A stretch of DNA of 52,394 nucleotides from Bacteroidota bacterium (GCA_013285685.1 JABDHD010000014.1:304-52697), one strand, 5' to 3'; shown: positions 29,593 to 38,035, numbered from the stretch's first letter. The notes: generated by a model from the letters alone, not told the origin. A program made the numbers and translations.

Positions 29593-30079
29593 ACTTACCT
29601 GGATTTTTAATCACCCGATGTCAGCTTAAACATACACATTTTAAATTACCCGGTTGAAATTTGACGGGGATAAACAGGGCCGACGCATTAAAATTATTTT
29701 GCATTAAATTATCTGATAATACAGTAGTTCAACTAAGGCGCTTTACTTTCATAATCATTAGTTTTTACCACAGAGTTCACGAAGGACACTAAGAAAGCAC
29801 AAAGTAGTCCATGTTTATAGTGTCCTTAAGCACTCGGTGGTATAAAAACAAACATGTAAGATCACAAAGTAAAAATCGCATAATTCGCAAAGCGCTTTTC
29901 TTTGTGAAATCTTTGTGGTTAAAAAAAATATTCTTAAAAGGCAATTAGCGGAAATAGTTCCCCAAACCTGAACACATTTTCACACTTAATCAATAAGTAT
30001 CTTCTTTATTATTAGTTAAATCGGGATTGGCACCAGGTTTGAATAACACAAGCTAATATTCACTTTATTTGTTTGTACC
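29593..30079. other. Intergenic region with a CACAGAG/CACAAAG-type repeat
   Basis: No gene is seen in this 487-base gap. From about 29766 to 29926 it holds words such as accacagag, cacaaag and, on the far side, ctttgtg and ctttgtggtt, giving an imperfect palindrome. A related element lies at 42293-42390. The last 80 bases before the XRE gene should hold its promoter. Confidence 0.6.
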
Positions 30080-30454
30080 ATGAACGACGGTCGTCATTCA
30101 CTAGTTACAGTTGGTCAAAATATTCGGACCCTTCGTATAAGGTATGGTTGGAGCCTGAGAGATGCGGCCCGCCGGCTGGATATTTCTACTTCTGCATTGT
30201 CAAAAATTGAAACAGGGGTCACGGATGTTAACCTATCGCGGCTTGAACAAATTGCAGCTGTTTTTGGCGTCAATTTAATCCAGTTATGGGAACTGGATTT
30301 TGAAGATGCGGCAGTCAGGGAGACGAATTTAAACGCAGCCAGGAAGAAGGTTTCGGAACTGGAACTGGAGGTAACAACCTTTCAGCGAAAAGTCATCCTG
30401 CTTTACGAAAAGCTGCGGCAGCAAACATCAAACCTGCAACCGGCCCATAGTTAG
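30080..30454 (+). CDS. XRE-family transcriptional regulator
   Basis: A 124-residue protein with an N-terminal helix-turn-helix of the Cro/CI type (about residues 10-70): 'VGQNIRTLRIRYGWSLRDAA', then RRLDISTSALSKIETG and a final helix VNLSRLEQIAAVFGV. The C-terminal 50 residues form a predicted coiled coil ('ARKKVSELELEVTTFQRKV'), probably for dimerisation. No ligand domain or toxin partner is adjacent. It converges with the DUF1569 gene 30 bases away. Confidence 0.88.
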   Translation: MNDGRHSLVTVGQNIRTLRIRYGWSLRDAARRLDISTSALSKIETGVTDVNLSRLEQIAAVFGVNLIQLWELDFEDAAVRETNLNAARKKVSELELEVTTFQRKVILLYEKLRQQTSNLQPAHS

Positions 30455-30484
30455 TTTTGATCTGTTAGTCCATCAGGTCATCGC

Positions 30485-30931
30485 CTACCCATTAAATTGC
30501 CTTAAGTGATGATCGATATGCTTATAATCCAATTGCCCGATTTGTTCCTTTGTCATTTTCCCGAAAAAAGGATGCACAAAATTGGGGTTCGGAAATTGTA
30601 TATTCTTTTCGATCATGCCGATCCATCTTGCTTTCTCGGCTGCAATAACGCCATTGGTTTCGGTCACCCGTAGTTCAGGCGCTGTGGGCGTACTACGCTT
30701 CAGTGGCCCGTCATCTTTCAACAGTCCTTTCAAGACCATCGACCCGACCAAACGGCCAGGAAAGGAACGTTTGCATTTTAACTCGCCTGAGATCATTTCT
30801 TCCCAAAGCCGGCAGTGTTTAATCATTTGGACCACATTCATTTTACCCCATTGGGCATGGCTGTTGTTGTCAAGCTTGTTTATCCGTGCAATCAATTCGT
30901 CCCTGGTGGGTTTATCGAATATAGTTTTCAT
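30485..30931 (-). CDS. DUF1569 (DinB-like) protein
   Basis: A 148-residue protein beginning 'MKTIFDKPTRDELIARINKL'. The motif WGKMNVVQMIKHCRLWEEM and the C-terminal LDYKHIDHHLRQF place conserved histidines as in DUF1569, a branch of the DinB/YfiT four-helix metal-binding superfamily of unknown activity. The start at 30931 fits the family start better than the longer frame. It lies 22 bases after the VOC gene and is probably in one transcript with it. Confidence 0.75.
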   Translation of the reverse strand: MKTIFDKPTRDELIARINKLDNNSHAQWGKMNVVQMIKHCRLWEEMISGELKCKRSFPGRLVGSMVLKGLLKDDGPLKRSTPTAPELRVTETNGVIAAEKARWIGMIEKNIQFPNPNFVHPFFGKMTKEQIGQLDYKHIDHHLRQFNG

Positions 30932-30953
30932 ATTTTTCTGTTTGAAATCCTCA

Positions 30954-31361
30954 TTAATTAAGTTGTGCAAGTGAAAACCAATTGCCCGAATCGTCCTTAA
31001 AGATAGCTTCGGTGCCGTAAAACTCCTTTTTGGGGACTTTTGTAAATACGACGCCCTTCGCGTTTAATTCTTCATAGGTTGCGAAGATGTCGTTACTGGT
31101 AAACAGGCCGACGCCAAAAGCCCCGTCTTTAATAAGTTCCGTTAGCGCCTTGACGGACTCCTTAGAAAATATGGTCCGGGTCACGGGCGATAAGATCAGT
31201 TCAAGCTCGGGCTGTTCAGGGGGGCTTACGGTTAGCCAGCGATCGCCACCAGGCATGGGTACATCGGTTATTACTTTAAATCCGAGTTTGTTGGTGTAAA
31301 AGTCGTAAGCCCTGCCCTGGTCAAGAACGTAGATGCTCACATGGGTCATTTTGGTTATCAT
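30954..31361 (-). CDS. VOC-family (glyoxalase/bleomycin-resistance fold) protein
   Basis: A 135-residue vicinal-oxygen-chelate protein. It has the characteristic first module 'MTHVSIYVLDQGRAYDFYTN' with LGFKV, and the second ending 'EAIFKDDSGNWFSLAQLN'. The usual metal positions are His8 and the Glu of GTEAIF or nearby. Substrate is unknown. It sits 67 bases downstream of a short AraC regulator and 22 bases upstream of DUF1569, suggesting a small regulated stress or detoxification cluster. Confidence 0.85.
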   Translation of the reverse strand: MITKMTHVSIYVLDQGRAYDFYTNKLGFKVITDVPMPGGDRWLTVSPPEQPELELILSPVTRTIFSKESVKALTELIKDGAFGVGLFTSNDIFATYEELNAKGVVFTKVPKKEFYGTEAIFKDDSGNWFSLAQLN

Positions 31362-31428
31362 GCTTTTTGTGTATTAAATTGTGATGCAAAGAACAGGCGC
31401 CGACTAAAATATCATTTATCCAAAATTG

Positions 31429-31857
31429 CTAATTTTTGAGCCAGCCGTTCCTGGACGCGAAACAACCGGGAATAAAAGTTAACGGCGACTCAGCCATATG
31501 CGCTTTTATTTTTTGATGCCTGGCGATGTATTCGGAAGGCGTTATACCTGCAGCGCGTTTAAAAAGCCTGCTGAACGAGCTTAAACTTTCAAATCCTACT
31601 GAATAACATACCGATGAAACGGGCAGGCCTGCCTTCAATAACTCCATTGCTTTTTCCAGCCGAACGTAGGTTAAATATTGATGGGGCGTGTACCGGTATG
31701 TGCTTTTGAATTTTCGGATGAAATGAAATTTGGAAAACCAGGCCTCGTCGGCAATATTGTCCAGGTCGATGTTATCCGCATAGTTGTTATCGATAAACAG
31801 CTTTGCCTGAACCAGCCGCCGGTATAAGTATATTTTAGGATATGGTTCGTTTATCAT
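31429..31857 (-). CDS. Short AraC-family transcriptional regulator
   Basis: A 142-residue protein consisting almost only of the AraC DNA-binding domain. The first helix-turn-helix is in 'LDNIADEAWFSKFHFIRKFK' and the second in VSSVCYSVGFESLSSFSRLF, followed by KRAAGITPSEY. It lacks the usual N-terminal ligand domain, as in SoxS/MarA-type regulators. It is the first gene before VOC and DUF1569. Its start lies 25 bases from the compound palindrome at 31882-32041, which therefore occupies its promoter region. Confidence 0.88.
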   Translation of the reverse strand: MINEPYPKIYLYRRLVQAKLFIDNNYADNIDLDNIADEAWFSKFHFIRKFKSTYRYTPHQYLTYVRLEKAMELLKAGLPVSSVCYSVGFESLSSFSRLFKRAAGITPSEYIARHQKIKAHMAESPLTFIPGCFASRNGWLKN

Positions 31858-31881
31858 TATTTGGGTGCTCTCATCTCACTA

Positions 31882-32041
31882 CCGCCTGTTCAAGCGTCCA
31901 CGGCTTGAACACCTATAAATTGCGAGCGTCCACGCTCGCGCGACAGTTTGGGCGTCCCAATTTACAAATAAATTCAATCATAATCGTGAGCGTGGACGCT
32001 CACGTAAAAAAGCGTTCAAGCGTGTACACTTGAACGGGCGG
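31882..32041. mobile_element. Compound palindromic element, copy A (REPIN-like)
   Basis: A 160-base element with terminal inverted repeats beginning CCGCCTGTTCAAG and ending CTTGAACGGGCGG. Each end is itself a hairpin (ttcaag...cttgaa). Inside are two further hairpins of the form gcgagcgtccacgctcgc and gtgagcgtggacgctcac, then a ~40-base centre. It shares order and orientation with copies B (39544-39701) and C (39883-40039). There is no coding capacity, so it is a non-autonomous element resembling REPINs; no REP-associated transposase is in the window. Confidence 0.8.
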
Positions 32042-32066
32042 AGGAGGCGAAAGAAAACTTACTTAC

Positions 32067-32456
32067 CTAAACTGCTTGTATTATTTGGTTATCGTTATCA
32101 ATAAGCCGGTTAACTTCCTCGGGCCGCTGAAGGCTAAAAGCAAGCGCGGTTTTCACAAACTCATTTAAAGTGATATTATGAACAGCTGCAAATAACGATG
32201 CTTCCTTATGTAAAGTGACAGGAACCCGGACATTAAATGTTCCTTTATAGGTCTTTTCGGGGACCTTTCCAATCTCCAGGCAAGTTTCCAGGTAATCTTC
32301 AACGGCGTCTTTAAATGCTTTCTTTAGTTCTTTTACCGATGAGCCCTCAAAACTAACTAAATCATTTATGCCAAGTATTTTTCCATAAAATACCTCATCC
32401 CCGGCGCTGAAATGTACCGAAGCGTAATAACTTTTGTATTGTAGGATGTCATTCAT
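32067..32456 (-). CDS. hicB: HicB-family antitoxin
   Basis: A 129-residue antitoxin. The N-terminal part is the partial-RNase-H-like HicB fold ('YASVHFSAGDEVFYGKILGI', 'FEGSSVKELKKAFKDAVEDY'). The C-terminus is a ribbon-helix-helix-like DNA-binding segment ('NVRVPVTLHKEASLFAAVHN', then ITLNEFVKTAL). It probably neutralises HicA and represses the operon. It overlaps the hicA gene by 8 bases, with the toxin first, the usual HicAB order. The compound palindrome copy A lies 25 bases downstream. Confidence 0.9.
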   Translation of the reverse strand: MNDILQYKSYYASVHFSAGDEVFYGKILGINDLVSFEGSSVKELKKAFKDAVEDYLETCLEIGKVPEKTYKGTFNVRVPVTLHKEASLFAAVHNITLNEFVKTALAFSLQRPEEVNRLIDNDNQIIQAV

Positions 32457-32739
32457 CTTTAATATGTCCTTTTGCTTTTAATTCTGCAATCACCTCGCGA
32501 AGTGCATAACTTTTTACAATATTACCCGGATGCGGTTTATGCAGCGTAATGATGTTCTTCTTTTCATCGGCAAATCTCCTTCTCGATCCACCGGTTTTTC
32601 CGCCTTTTACTTCCTCGTATTCAAATGAGTTTAAAACTTTAATTAATTCTTCCCAGGTAAAATCTTTGGGAACTGTCAATAGTCGAATGACTAATTTTTC
32701 TTGCCTTGACCTTTTTAATTGTCTTTGATTTTTTAACAA
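32449..32739 (-). CDS. hicA: HicA-family toxin
   Basis: A 96-residue toxin of the YcfA/HicA family, a double-stranded-RNA-binding-like fold that cleaves mRNA. It shows 'PKDFTWEELIKVLNSFEYEE', GGKTGGSRRRF, and ITLHKPHPGN (His67, His70). The catalytic histidine of classical HicA sits in a GSH motif; here it is GSR, as in a subfamily I recall from Bacteroidota, so catalysis may depend on the HKPHP histidines. It is followed by hicB with an 8-base overlap and is divergent from the STAND ATPase gene, sharing a 273-base intergenic region. Confidence 0.85.
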   Translation of the reverse strand: MLKNQRQLKRSRQEKLVIRLLTVPKDFTWEELIKVLNSFEYEEVKGGKTGGSRRRFADEKKNIITLHKPHPGNIVKSYALREVIAELKAKGHIKDE

Positions 32740-33012
32740 AATATTTCATAAACAATTATCCTTTCTTCTTTTCATAAATTCTTTAGCGGATAAGTAAAAG
32801 GCTCATCTTTTATTGATGAACTGTCTGACAAAATTAAAGAAATAAAATTAAAAATGCAACTGAAATTTAGTTGCAAAATGCGGAAATGTGATGGACGCGT
32901 ATATTGCAAGTGATACTCAGAGGAGTTTTACGGCTCTTTTTTATTGTAGAGGCCATAGTGTCGTCTGTTACTTTCTTATCTTACCTTAGCAATTAAAACA
33001 AACGCTTTCGTT
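32740..33012. promoter_or_regulatory. Divergent intergenic region of hicAB and the STAND gene
   Basis: A 273-base AT-rich region between divergent genes; promoters for both must be here. No operator dyad or -33/-7 pair could be fixed with confidence. Confidence 0.5.
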
Positions 33013-36000
33013 ATGCTGAACGAACAGAAAGAATTGGATTATTTATTAAAAATGCTGGCCTCATGGGAAAGCGAAATCCAATTTAATTCTTATGTTAGCT
33101 ATACAGACATCAATAAAGCATCCGAAGGATTTTCGCTAAAACTTCTCAATTTAATTTATGACTACCAATTAGTCGATCTTAACGATGTAAAAAAATATTA
33201 TCCCGGGGTAGACCTTGGCGATGAAACAAAAAGTATGGTCGCCTTTCAAGTTACCTCGCGTTCGGATGCTGCGAAAATAGTGGAGGATTTAAAGACGGCA
33301 GTTAAACACGGGCTTGACAAGACTTATACCGGCGGGATTAAGTTTTTTATTATCCGCCACGCCACTATCAAGTTTGGGTCGCGTACAAGGCCTACACTAT
33401 TTCTTCCTTCCTTCGATGTTAAAAGGGACATTGTTTATTTAAAAGAAGTATCTGAAAAAATTAAACAATGTTACCATCAGAACTATCCGCGTTTCTTAGA
33501 AATTAAGGAGTTGTGCGAAAAAGAACTTCGACCAGTCTCGGAAAATGAGCGTGTACCTCCAACTACACCTGACCTTACAACTATCGTTGAACAGCTATCT
33601 CAACAACTGGCCGCTTTTAAAGGTACGATTGCGCCCCAAAGCACAATTGAAAACGATTTTTCTTTAGGCCTAAGATTGCCCCAAATTAAAATGCTTGCTG
33701 AACGCAAGGAATTTATCAGTCAATTGGAAGCTATTGGATTAAATAGCCCTGTTATTTGGTTATTTGGAGACGTAGGAACGGGAAAGACAAACATTGCATT
33801 TTTGTTGGCTAAAAGGCAACAGCATTCTGTATATTGGTTAGAAACAGGAGGATTAGTCACTACGATGCTTCCTGTCACATTCAATCGAAACTTCACGAAA
33901 GAATTTAATATTGAGTCGGGCAATAACTTATTACAAACACTCGATTTGATTTTTGAAAAAGTACCGGAAAACGCCTATATTATTATAAATGATTTGCCAG
34001 ACCTTAGCGGTAGTGAAACTATTGCAAAGTGGTTTATTGAATTAATTTATGCTATTATTTCCAGTGAGCGGACTTTGATAATTACAAGTAATTATCAAGC
34101 GCCAACCAAAGTTAAAACCCAATTTTCTGATCAATTCTACCAAACTGGTGTACCGGTATTCGATGATCAGGACATAGCCGAAATGTTAACGTTAATGGGC
34201 GCCCCGTACGAAAAGGTTGAAGAGTTAACTGCATTAGTTGGTTATCTCTCTGAAGGTCATCCTATTATTGTTAACGCTATTTCTTCTTACCTGCGTGAAA
34301 AGGCATGGGAGGTAGTTCCAGAAACGCTCAACCATATTTTTAAACATGATTACGCATCGGGACTAAATAATGAAACGTATACCAGATTGATTGATTCTAC
34401 CGAAGATGAACCTACCCGGGAATTGTTATTTAGGTTGAAATTGATTGTCGGATCATTTACGGAAAGGGAAATTAGGGTGGTGAGTGACGTACCGCCGTTA
34501 ATTAAAATGGCAGACCAAAAAATAAATAAGTTAAATGGTATATGGTTAAGAGTTACTCAAAATTCCGGTTATCAGTTATCTCCTTTAATTAAACGTTTAG
34601 GTCAAAACCTGGATGAAGGCCTGGTTAAAAACATAAATTGCCAATTAGCCGCTTCAATAATCGACAAGCGAAAACTCAATCAATATGATTTCGCTAAAGC
34701 CATTAACTACTATATCATTGGTGGCGCAAATACAGAGGCTGCGATGTTGCTTGTCCGTGCTTTAAATTCCTTATTGACCACCCCAAAGCTTTTTTACGAT
34801 TTCGGCTTTAATTTGTACTGGTACTTTATGGAAATGCCCATAGATATTCCTTTGGTCATCAGAATTTTTATCAGGTTTTTACAATTAAATATTGCCATGA
34901 CACAAAAGGAAGATACTTCTTTTTTATGGAACGATTTGCAACAATTGGGTACCGCGGCAACAGATGATTTTTCTTTAGGCATTGTCAATTTAATGGCGTA
35001 CCGTCTACATGCTGAAGATACCCCAATTGCTGCCATGACGCAATTATCAGCCGCTTTAAGATACTTGTACAGTGAAGAAGGAGAAAGCCACACATTCGGT
35101 TTTGGGGAGGATTATATTCGCAATGGTGCCTGGGTGACTTTTTACAACCTTAAACCCAATGAATATAAAGATTGGTTCGCACAGGTTGGTGAACTTAATC
35201 TTACACAAGAGATGCTTTCGCCGGAAAGCAATGCCTCGTATTCGGCAGCCGGGCCAATGATCTATGTTAATCTTTTTGAAAGGGATTTAAAAGGCCAATG
35301 GGATAAGATCAAAGCTACTTTGTATCAAGTATTGGGCTACGCTTTGGAGACAAAGTTGGGGCTAATTGCCGCTTATGCACTTAAAAACATCGTCTACTTA
35401 ATTTGCCAGGAAGAAAAAGATTTTAAGGCTGCATTCAGGTTGATTTCCGAATATGAAAATTTGATTTTACAACACCCCGTTTTTCAATACATAATTATTG
35501 GGGAATATGGTAGGCAGCTATTTTACGCTGGCAAAAATGAAGAAGCGTATGAACAACTATCTTTAATTATTGGCACAAATCTACCGCCACATTTTTCGGA
35601 GGCACCTGAGACACAACGTATATATGGGCAATTGTCTGCAAGGTATAATGAGCTTTCGGCCCATGAGTTTATTCTGAAAGCGTTAAAGACCTGCCTAGAC
35701 AACAAGTTTAATGGCAATCTGGAACGCATACAGCTCTACGGTGAACTCGGAATATCCTTTTGGCTAATTGGCGACAATGAACAGGCGGTTCGCTCGCTGG
35801 AACAAGGTTACGACCTTTTAAACTCGAATTTTACAGATAGGTTAGCCTACAAGGCTGCTGTAATTCGATATGGTCATGTCGGGAATTACATCAATAGATT
35901 AATGATAACAGGAGAAGCTCCCAAGGAAACTTTAAATGGTGAATATGTAAAGCCCTATCGCGGCTTTTTCTACGGCAATGATGAAGCTTTACTGGAGGCG

Positions 36001-36915
36001 GGTTTTTATTTTGATGAACGCAGGTATATTACTTCGCTCATTTTCCAGGATGCCTACGAGTTTTTAGGCGAATATAAAAAAGCAAAAAAATGGGCTTTAA
36101 TTTCTATTCAGGTTTCCATCAGTTATGATGACATGCAATTTTCGGTAGTTTTAGGTCGCAGTTTGTTTTATCTAATTCAGGAGGGTGATTTAAACAAGGT
36201 TTATACCGTTTACAAGTACATGATGAAGCACTTGGACAGCGACAAGGCCAAGTCGTTCAAATCTCTCTCTGCGGCTGATAATGCTGAAATGCAAAAACGA
36301 CAAGGTGAAATTCAGTCGGACGACCTGATATTCTATGAGTATGTATTGATACCAATTACCTATCAACTAATTTTAGATATTATCACGGGGAATGTTTTAC
36401 CCAGCAACTTTAAACAAGCTATTGTTAACATTTTTGAAAATCCCAACCTCGATGTTAAAGATAAAGAAACCCTGCAAATTATCCGCAGGGTGTTTGAAGT
36501 CGCATTACTTAATAACGGATCAATTACAGAGTTGGCCGAACTTACTATTGGCTATAAGCAGAAATATGAATCACAACTTCAAGTTATCATGAATATGTTG
36601 TATAGCTTAAATAGTTCTGCTGAAGAAGCGGTGAGGTATCAGCTTGTCGTATTGAAAAGAGAAATTGAAGTATTCAGCCGATTAAATCATGGCGGGTACC
36701 GTTTCTTTCTTGTGCCATTCTATGAAACGTTCTGGCTGAGTAAATTTGCGAAACATGAAGGTGAATTTAAAAATAAAGATTTTTGGTATAGCAAAAGTCT
36801 CGGTCATTTTCAGAAAGCCCCGTGGAATGAAAAATTGAGAAGGCTGTTTGAGGTATTAGTTAATCATTTAGCGATCAAAATCGGGCCTGGGATTGAAGAG
36901 TGGCTAATGGGATAA
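33013..36915 (+). CDS. SMEK-like/STAND-type ATPase, candidate antiphage protein
   Basis: A 1,300-residue single-gene protein. Residues 1-170 resemble the SMEK domain found at the front of STAND ATPases: Glu38, GVDLGD (Asp67, Asp70) and AFQVTS (Gln79, Thr81) are spaced like a degenerate PD-(D/E)xK nuclease core. A linker with Pro/Thr leads to a P-loop ATPase: Walker A GDVGTGKT (252-259, Lys258) and Walker B YIIINDLPD (Asp327). A winged-helix-like part follows. The last 700 residues are alpha-helical with TPR-like pairs and would be the sensor. This is the layout of Avs-type antiphage STAND proteins. Base composition is visibly AT-richer than the flanks. It is alone on its strand and divergent from hicAB. 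Defence is inferred, not shown. Confidence 0.75.
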   Translation: MLNEQKELDYLLKMLASWESEIQFNSYVSYTDINKASEGFSLKLLNLIYDYQLVDLNDVKKYYPGVDLGDETKSMVAFQVTSRSDAAKIVEDLKTAVKHGLDKTYTGGIKFFIIRHATIKFGSRTRPTLFLPSFDVKRDIVYLKEVSEKIKQCYHQNYPRFLEIKELCEKELRPVSENERVPPTTPDLTTIVEQLSQQLAAFKGTIAPQSTIENDFSLGLRLPQIKMLAERKEFISQLEAIGLNSPVIWLFGDVGTGKTNIAFLLAKRQQHSVYWLETGGLVTTMLPVTFNRNFTKEFNIESGNNLLQTLDLIFEKVPENAYIIINDLPDLSGSETIAKWFIELIYAIISSERTLIITSNYQAPTKVKTQFSDQFYQTGVPVFDDQDIAEMLTLMGAPYEKVEELTALVGYLSEGHPIIVNAISSYLREKAWEVVPETLNHIFKHDYASGLNNETYTRLIDSTEDEPTRELLFRLKLIVGSFTEREIRVVSDVPPLIKMADQKINKLNGIWLRVTQNSGYQLSPLIKRLGQNLDEGLVKNINCQLAASIIDKRKLNQYDFAKAINYYIIGGANTEAAMLLVRALNSLLTTPKLFYDFGFNLYWYFMEMPIDIPLVIRIFIRFLQLNIAMTQKEDTSFLWNDLQQLGTAATDDFSLGIVNLMAYRLHAEDTPIAAMTQLSAALRYLYSEEGESHTFGFGEDYIRNGAWVTFYNLKPNEYKDWFAQVGELNLTQEMLSPESNASYSAAGPMIYVNLFERDLKGQWDKIKATLYQVLGYALETKLGLIAAYALKNIVYLICQEEKDFKAAFRLISEYENLILQHPVFQYIIIGEYGRQLFYAGKNEEAYEQLSLIIGTNLPPHFSEAPETQRIYGQLSARYNELSAHEFILKALKTCLDNKFNGNLERIQLYGELGISFWLIGDNEQAVRSLEQGYDLLNSNFTDRLAYKAAVIRYGHVGNYINRLMITGEAPKETLNGEYVKPYRGFFYGNDEALLEAGFYFDERRYITSLIFQDAYEFLGEYKKAKKWALISIQVSISYDDMQFSVVLGRSLFYLIQEGDLNKVYTVYKYMMKHLDSDKAKSFKSLSAADNAEMQKRQGEIQSDDLIFYEYVLIPITYQLILDIITGNVLPSNFKQAIVNIFENPNLDVKDKETLQIIRRVFEVALLNNGSITELAELTIGYKQKYESQLQVIMNMLYSLNSSAEEAVRYQLVVLKREIEVFSRLNHGGYRFFLVPFYETFWLSKFAKHEGEFKNKDFWYSKSLGHFQKAPWNEKLRRLFEVLVNHLAIKIGPGIEEWLMG

Positions 36916-37000
36916 AATTTACTTGGCTGATCCATCTTCCGCACAATCCCTCGTAAGTATGCGCAGGCCGGAGGCGCGGTGTATTCATGTGCGACTTATA

Positions 37001-37122
37001 GAACCCGTTGTCCGTCATTTCCAGCCACTTATCGCTTTATCCCGGAGACGGTATCCGATGCCATTAAAGCACATCACCAGCAAAACCCCGTTCATACCCT
37101 TATGTGCTCGGTAATCCCCTCC
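37001..37122 (-). pseudogene. Relic 3' end of a second copy of the HTH gene at 38622
   Basis: This stretch is an imperfect direct repeat of 38531-38650, which spans the end of the HTH gene and its 3' flank. Read on the minus strand it gives GITEHIRV and a stop, matching ITESIRV and stop of the intact gene. About 90 bases beyond the stop are also conserved. Upstream of the tail (above 37127) similarity is lost at a hairpin pair. Conservation past the stop codon suggests that the gene was duplicated, or moved, together with its 3' flank. Confidence 0.6.
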
Positions 37123-37126
37123 GCTG

Positions 37127-37175
37127 TTCGTAGACTGCGTCTACGAATTAGCTATGCGCGGAGTCTTTGACTCCG
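37127..37175. repeat. Two adjacent hairpins with 3-base loops
   Basis: TTCGTAGAC-TGC-GTCTACGAA (37127-37147) has a perfect 9-bp stem. CGGAGTC-TTT-GACTCCG (37159-37175) has a perfect 7-bp stem. They are separated by 11 bases and resemble a paired REP-type unit. They mark the point where the relic gene tail breaks off. Confidence 0.75.
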
Positions 37176-37386
37176 GTGACACGCGCGCCGCCTATCTGCA
37201 CCGAAGTTTCATAATTATAACGGAAGTATCCTTATTCGTTTTTTATCCTCATCAATTACAATCAATGCACCCTTTTTCAATACTTCGGTATAAGTCCCGA
37301 TACTTGAAATTACCATTTTACTTAAATGTTCAACGGTTACATTTTGCGTTCTGACTTGTATAACACTTGGTTTTTCCGCTTTCCGC

Positions 37387-37412
37387 CCTTGTTGGTGTTT
37401 TCACCAACAAGG
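37387..37412. repeat. Palindromic repeat unit within the broken toxin gene
   Basis: An 11-bp perfect stem (CCTTGTTGGTG with CACCAACAAGG) has a TTTT loop. It has the same stem core, TTGTTGGTG/CACCAACAA, as the two hairpins in the 80-bp tandem repeat next to it. It interrupts the DUF5615 frame directly before the codons for AEKPSV. Confidence 0.85.
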
Positions 37413-37461
37413 ACCATGTTTCAAGCATTTACAAGAACCTACTGGATTAGTTTTATATATC

Positions 37462-37624
37462 GAAGTTGTCCATTAAATTATATTCAAATCCGGGCATACC
37501 CGGGCACCACGGTTTGTTGGTGACAACACCAACAAAGGCGGGAAGTTGTCCATTAAATTATATTCAAATCCGGGCATACCCGGGCACCACGGTTTGTTGG
37601 TGACAACACCAACAAAGGCGGGAA
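37462..37624. repeat. 80-bp tandem duplication carrying palindromes
   Basis: Bases 37462-37541 and 37542-37621 are identical, and the match runs a few bases further. Each unit holds CCGGG-CATA-CCCGG and TTTGTTGGTG-ACAA-CACCAACAAA. Perfect identity suggests a recent duplication. The repeat sits inside the former DUF5615 gene. Confidence 0.95.
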
Positions 37625-37731
37625 TGGTCAGGGACATCAGGTTTGCCAATGGTTGACCAATGAGCAGATTCAAAACCCTGACTTTTAAATTCTTCAACCC
37701 AGGCGGGATAAGTTCATATCTATCAACAGTT

Positions 37732-37962
37732 TCATGCAGTTGCCAGCGGAACTTCTATTTCTTCGGAACGCCAGGCCGCATAGGACAAAGCGGCCATAAT
37801 ATCTTCGATTTGCAGATAAGGGTACATTTTTAAAACCTCCTCGGTAGTGAGGCCGGAAGCCAAAAGGCCAATAATAGTCCCAACCGTCATCCTCAGGCCT
37901 TTAATGCATGGCTTGCCACCCATTACATCCGGGTTGAGGGTTATGCGTTCTAAATTTTTCAT
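37732..37962 (-). CDS. DUF433-family antitoxin
   Basis: A 76-residue protein with the DUF433 signature: 'ITLNPDVMGGKPCIKGLRMT', 'VGTIIGLLASGLTTEEVLKM' and 'YPYLQIEDIMAALSYAAWRS', a helix-turn-helix-like fold. DUF433 proteins act as antitoxins for DUF5615 PIN-like toxins. The gene is intact, but its partner, which overlaps the stop by four bases, is broken. The start at 37962 places the signature at the N-terminus. Confidence 0.85.
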   Translation of the reverse strand: MKNLERITLNPDVMGGKPCIKGLRMTVGTIIGLLASGLTTEEVLKMYPYLQIEDIMAALSYAAWRSEEIEVPLATA

Positions 37963-38035
37963 CGTAATGCGCGTTACTACACAAAAATACACAATATTTC
38001 ATAAAATGTTGAGGAGGGGCGGGCGTGGCGGCAAA

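Larger units (their letters stand above)
36916..37214. other. Non-coding region after the STAND gene
   Basis: A 299-base stretch without a credible gene. It contains the relic tail of a second copy of the 38622 gene (37001-37122) and two tight hairpins (37127-37175). The short open frames here have no recognisable protein features. Confidence 0.6.
37215..37735 (-). pseudogene. DUF5615 PIN-like toxin gene, frameshifted and split by palindromic repeats
   Basis: On the minus strand the gene starts at 37735, ATGA-overlapping the DUF433 stop, and reads MKLLIDMNLS. A frameshift near 37703-37707 then continues in another frame as 'AWVEEFKSQGFESAHW' and STIGKPDVPDHS up to 37621. About 240 bases of tandem palindromic repeats replace the middle. 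The C-terminal part resumes at 37379-37215: AEKPSVIQVRTQNVTVEH, LSKMVISSIGTYTEVL, then KKGALIVIDEDKKRIRILPL and a stop. Together these are the two ends of a DUF5615 (PIN-like) toxin of a DUF433/DUF5615 module. The residues around the active-site HDLD-type motif are lost, so no toxin can be made. Confidence 0.85.

Noticed and set aside
36923..37523. Several short plus-strand open frames after the STAND gene
   Set aside because: They cross hairpins, the relic gene tail and the antisense of the DUF5615 fragments, and show no protein features.
37462..37624. CRISPR array
   Set aside because: Only two adjacent identical 80-bp units with no unique spacers, and no cas genes.
37473..37697. 74-codon minus-strand open frame
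   Set aside because: It is a wrong-frame reading through the broken DUF5615 gene and both 80-bp repeat units.
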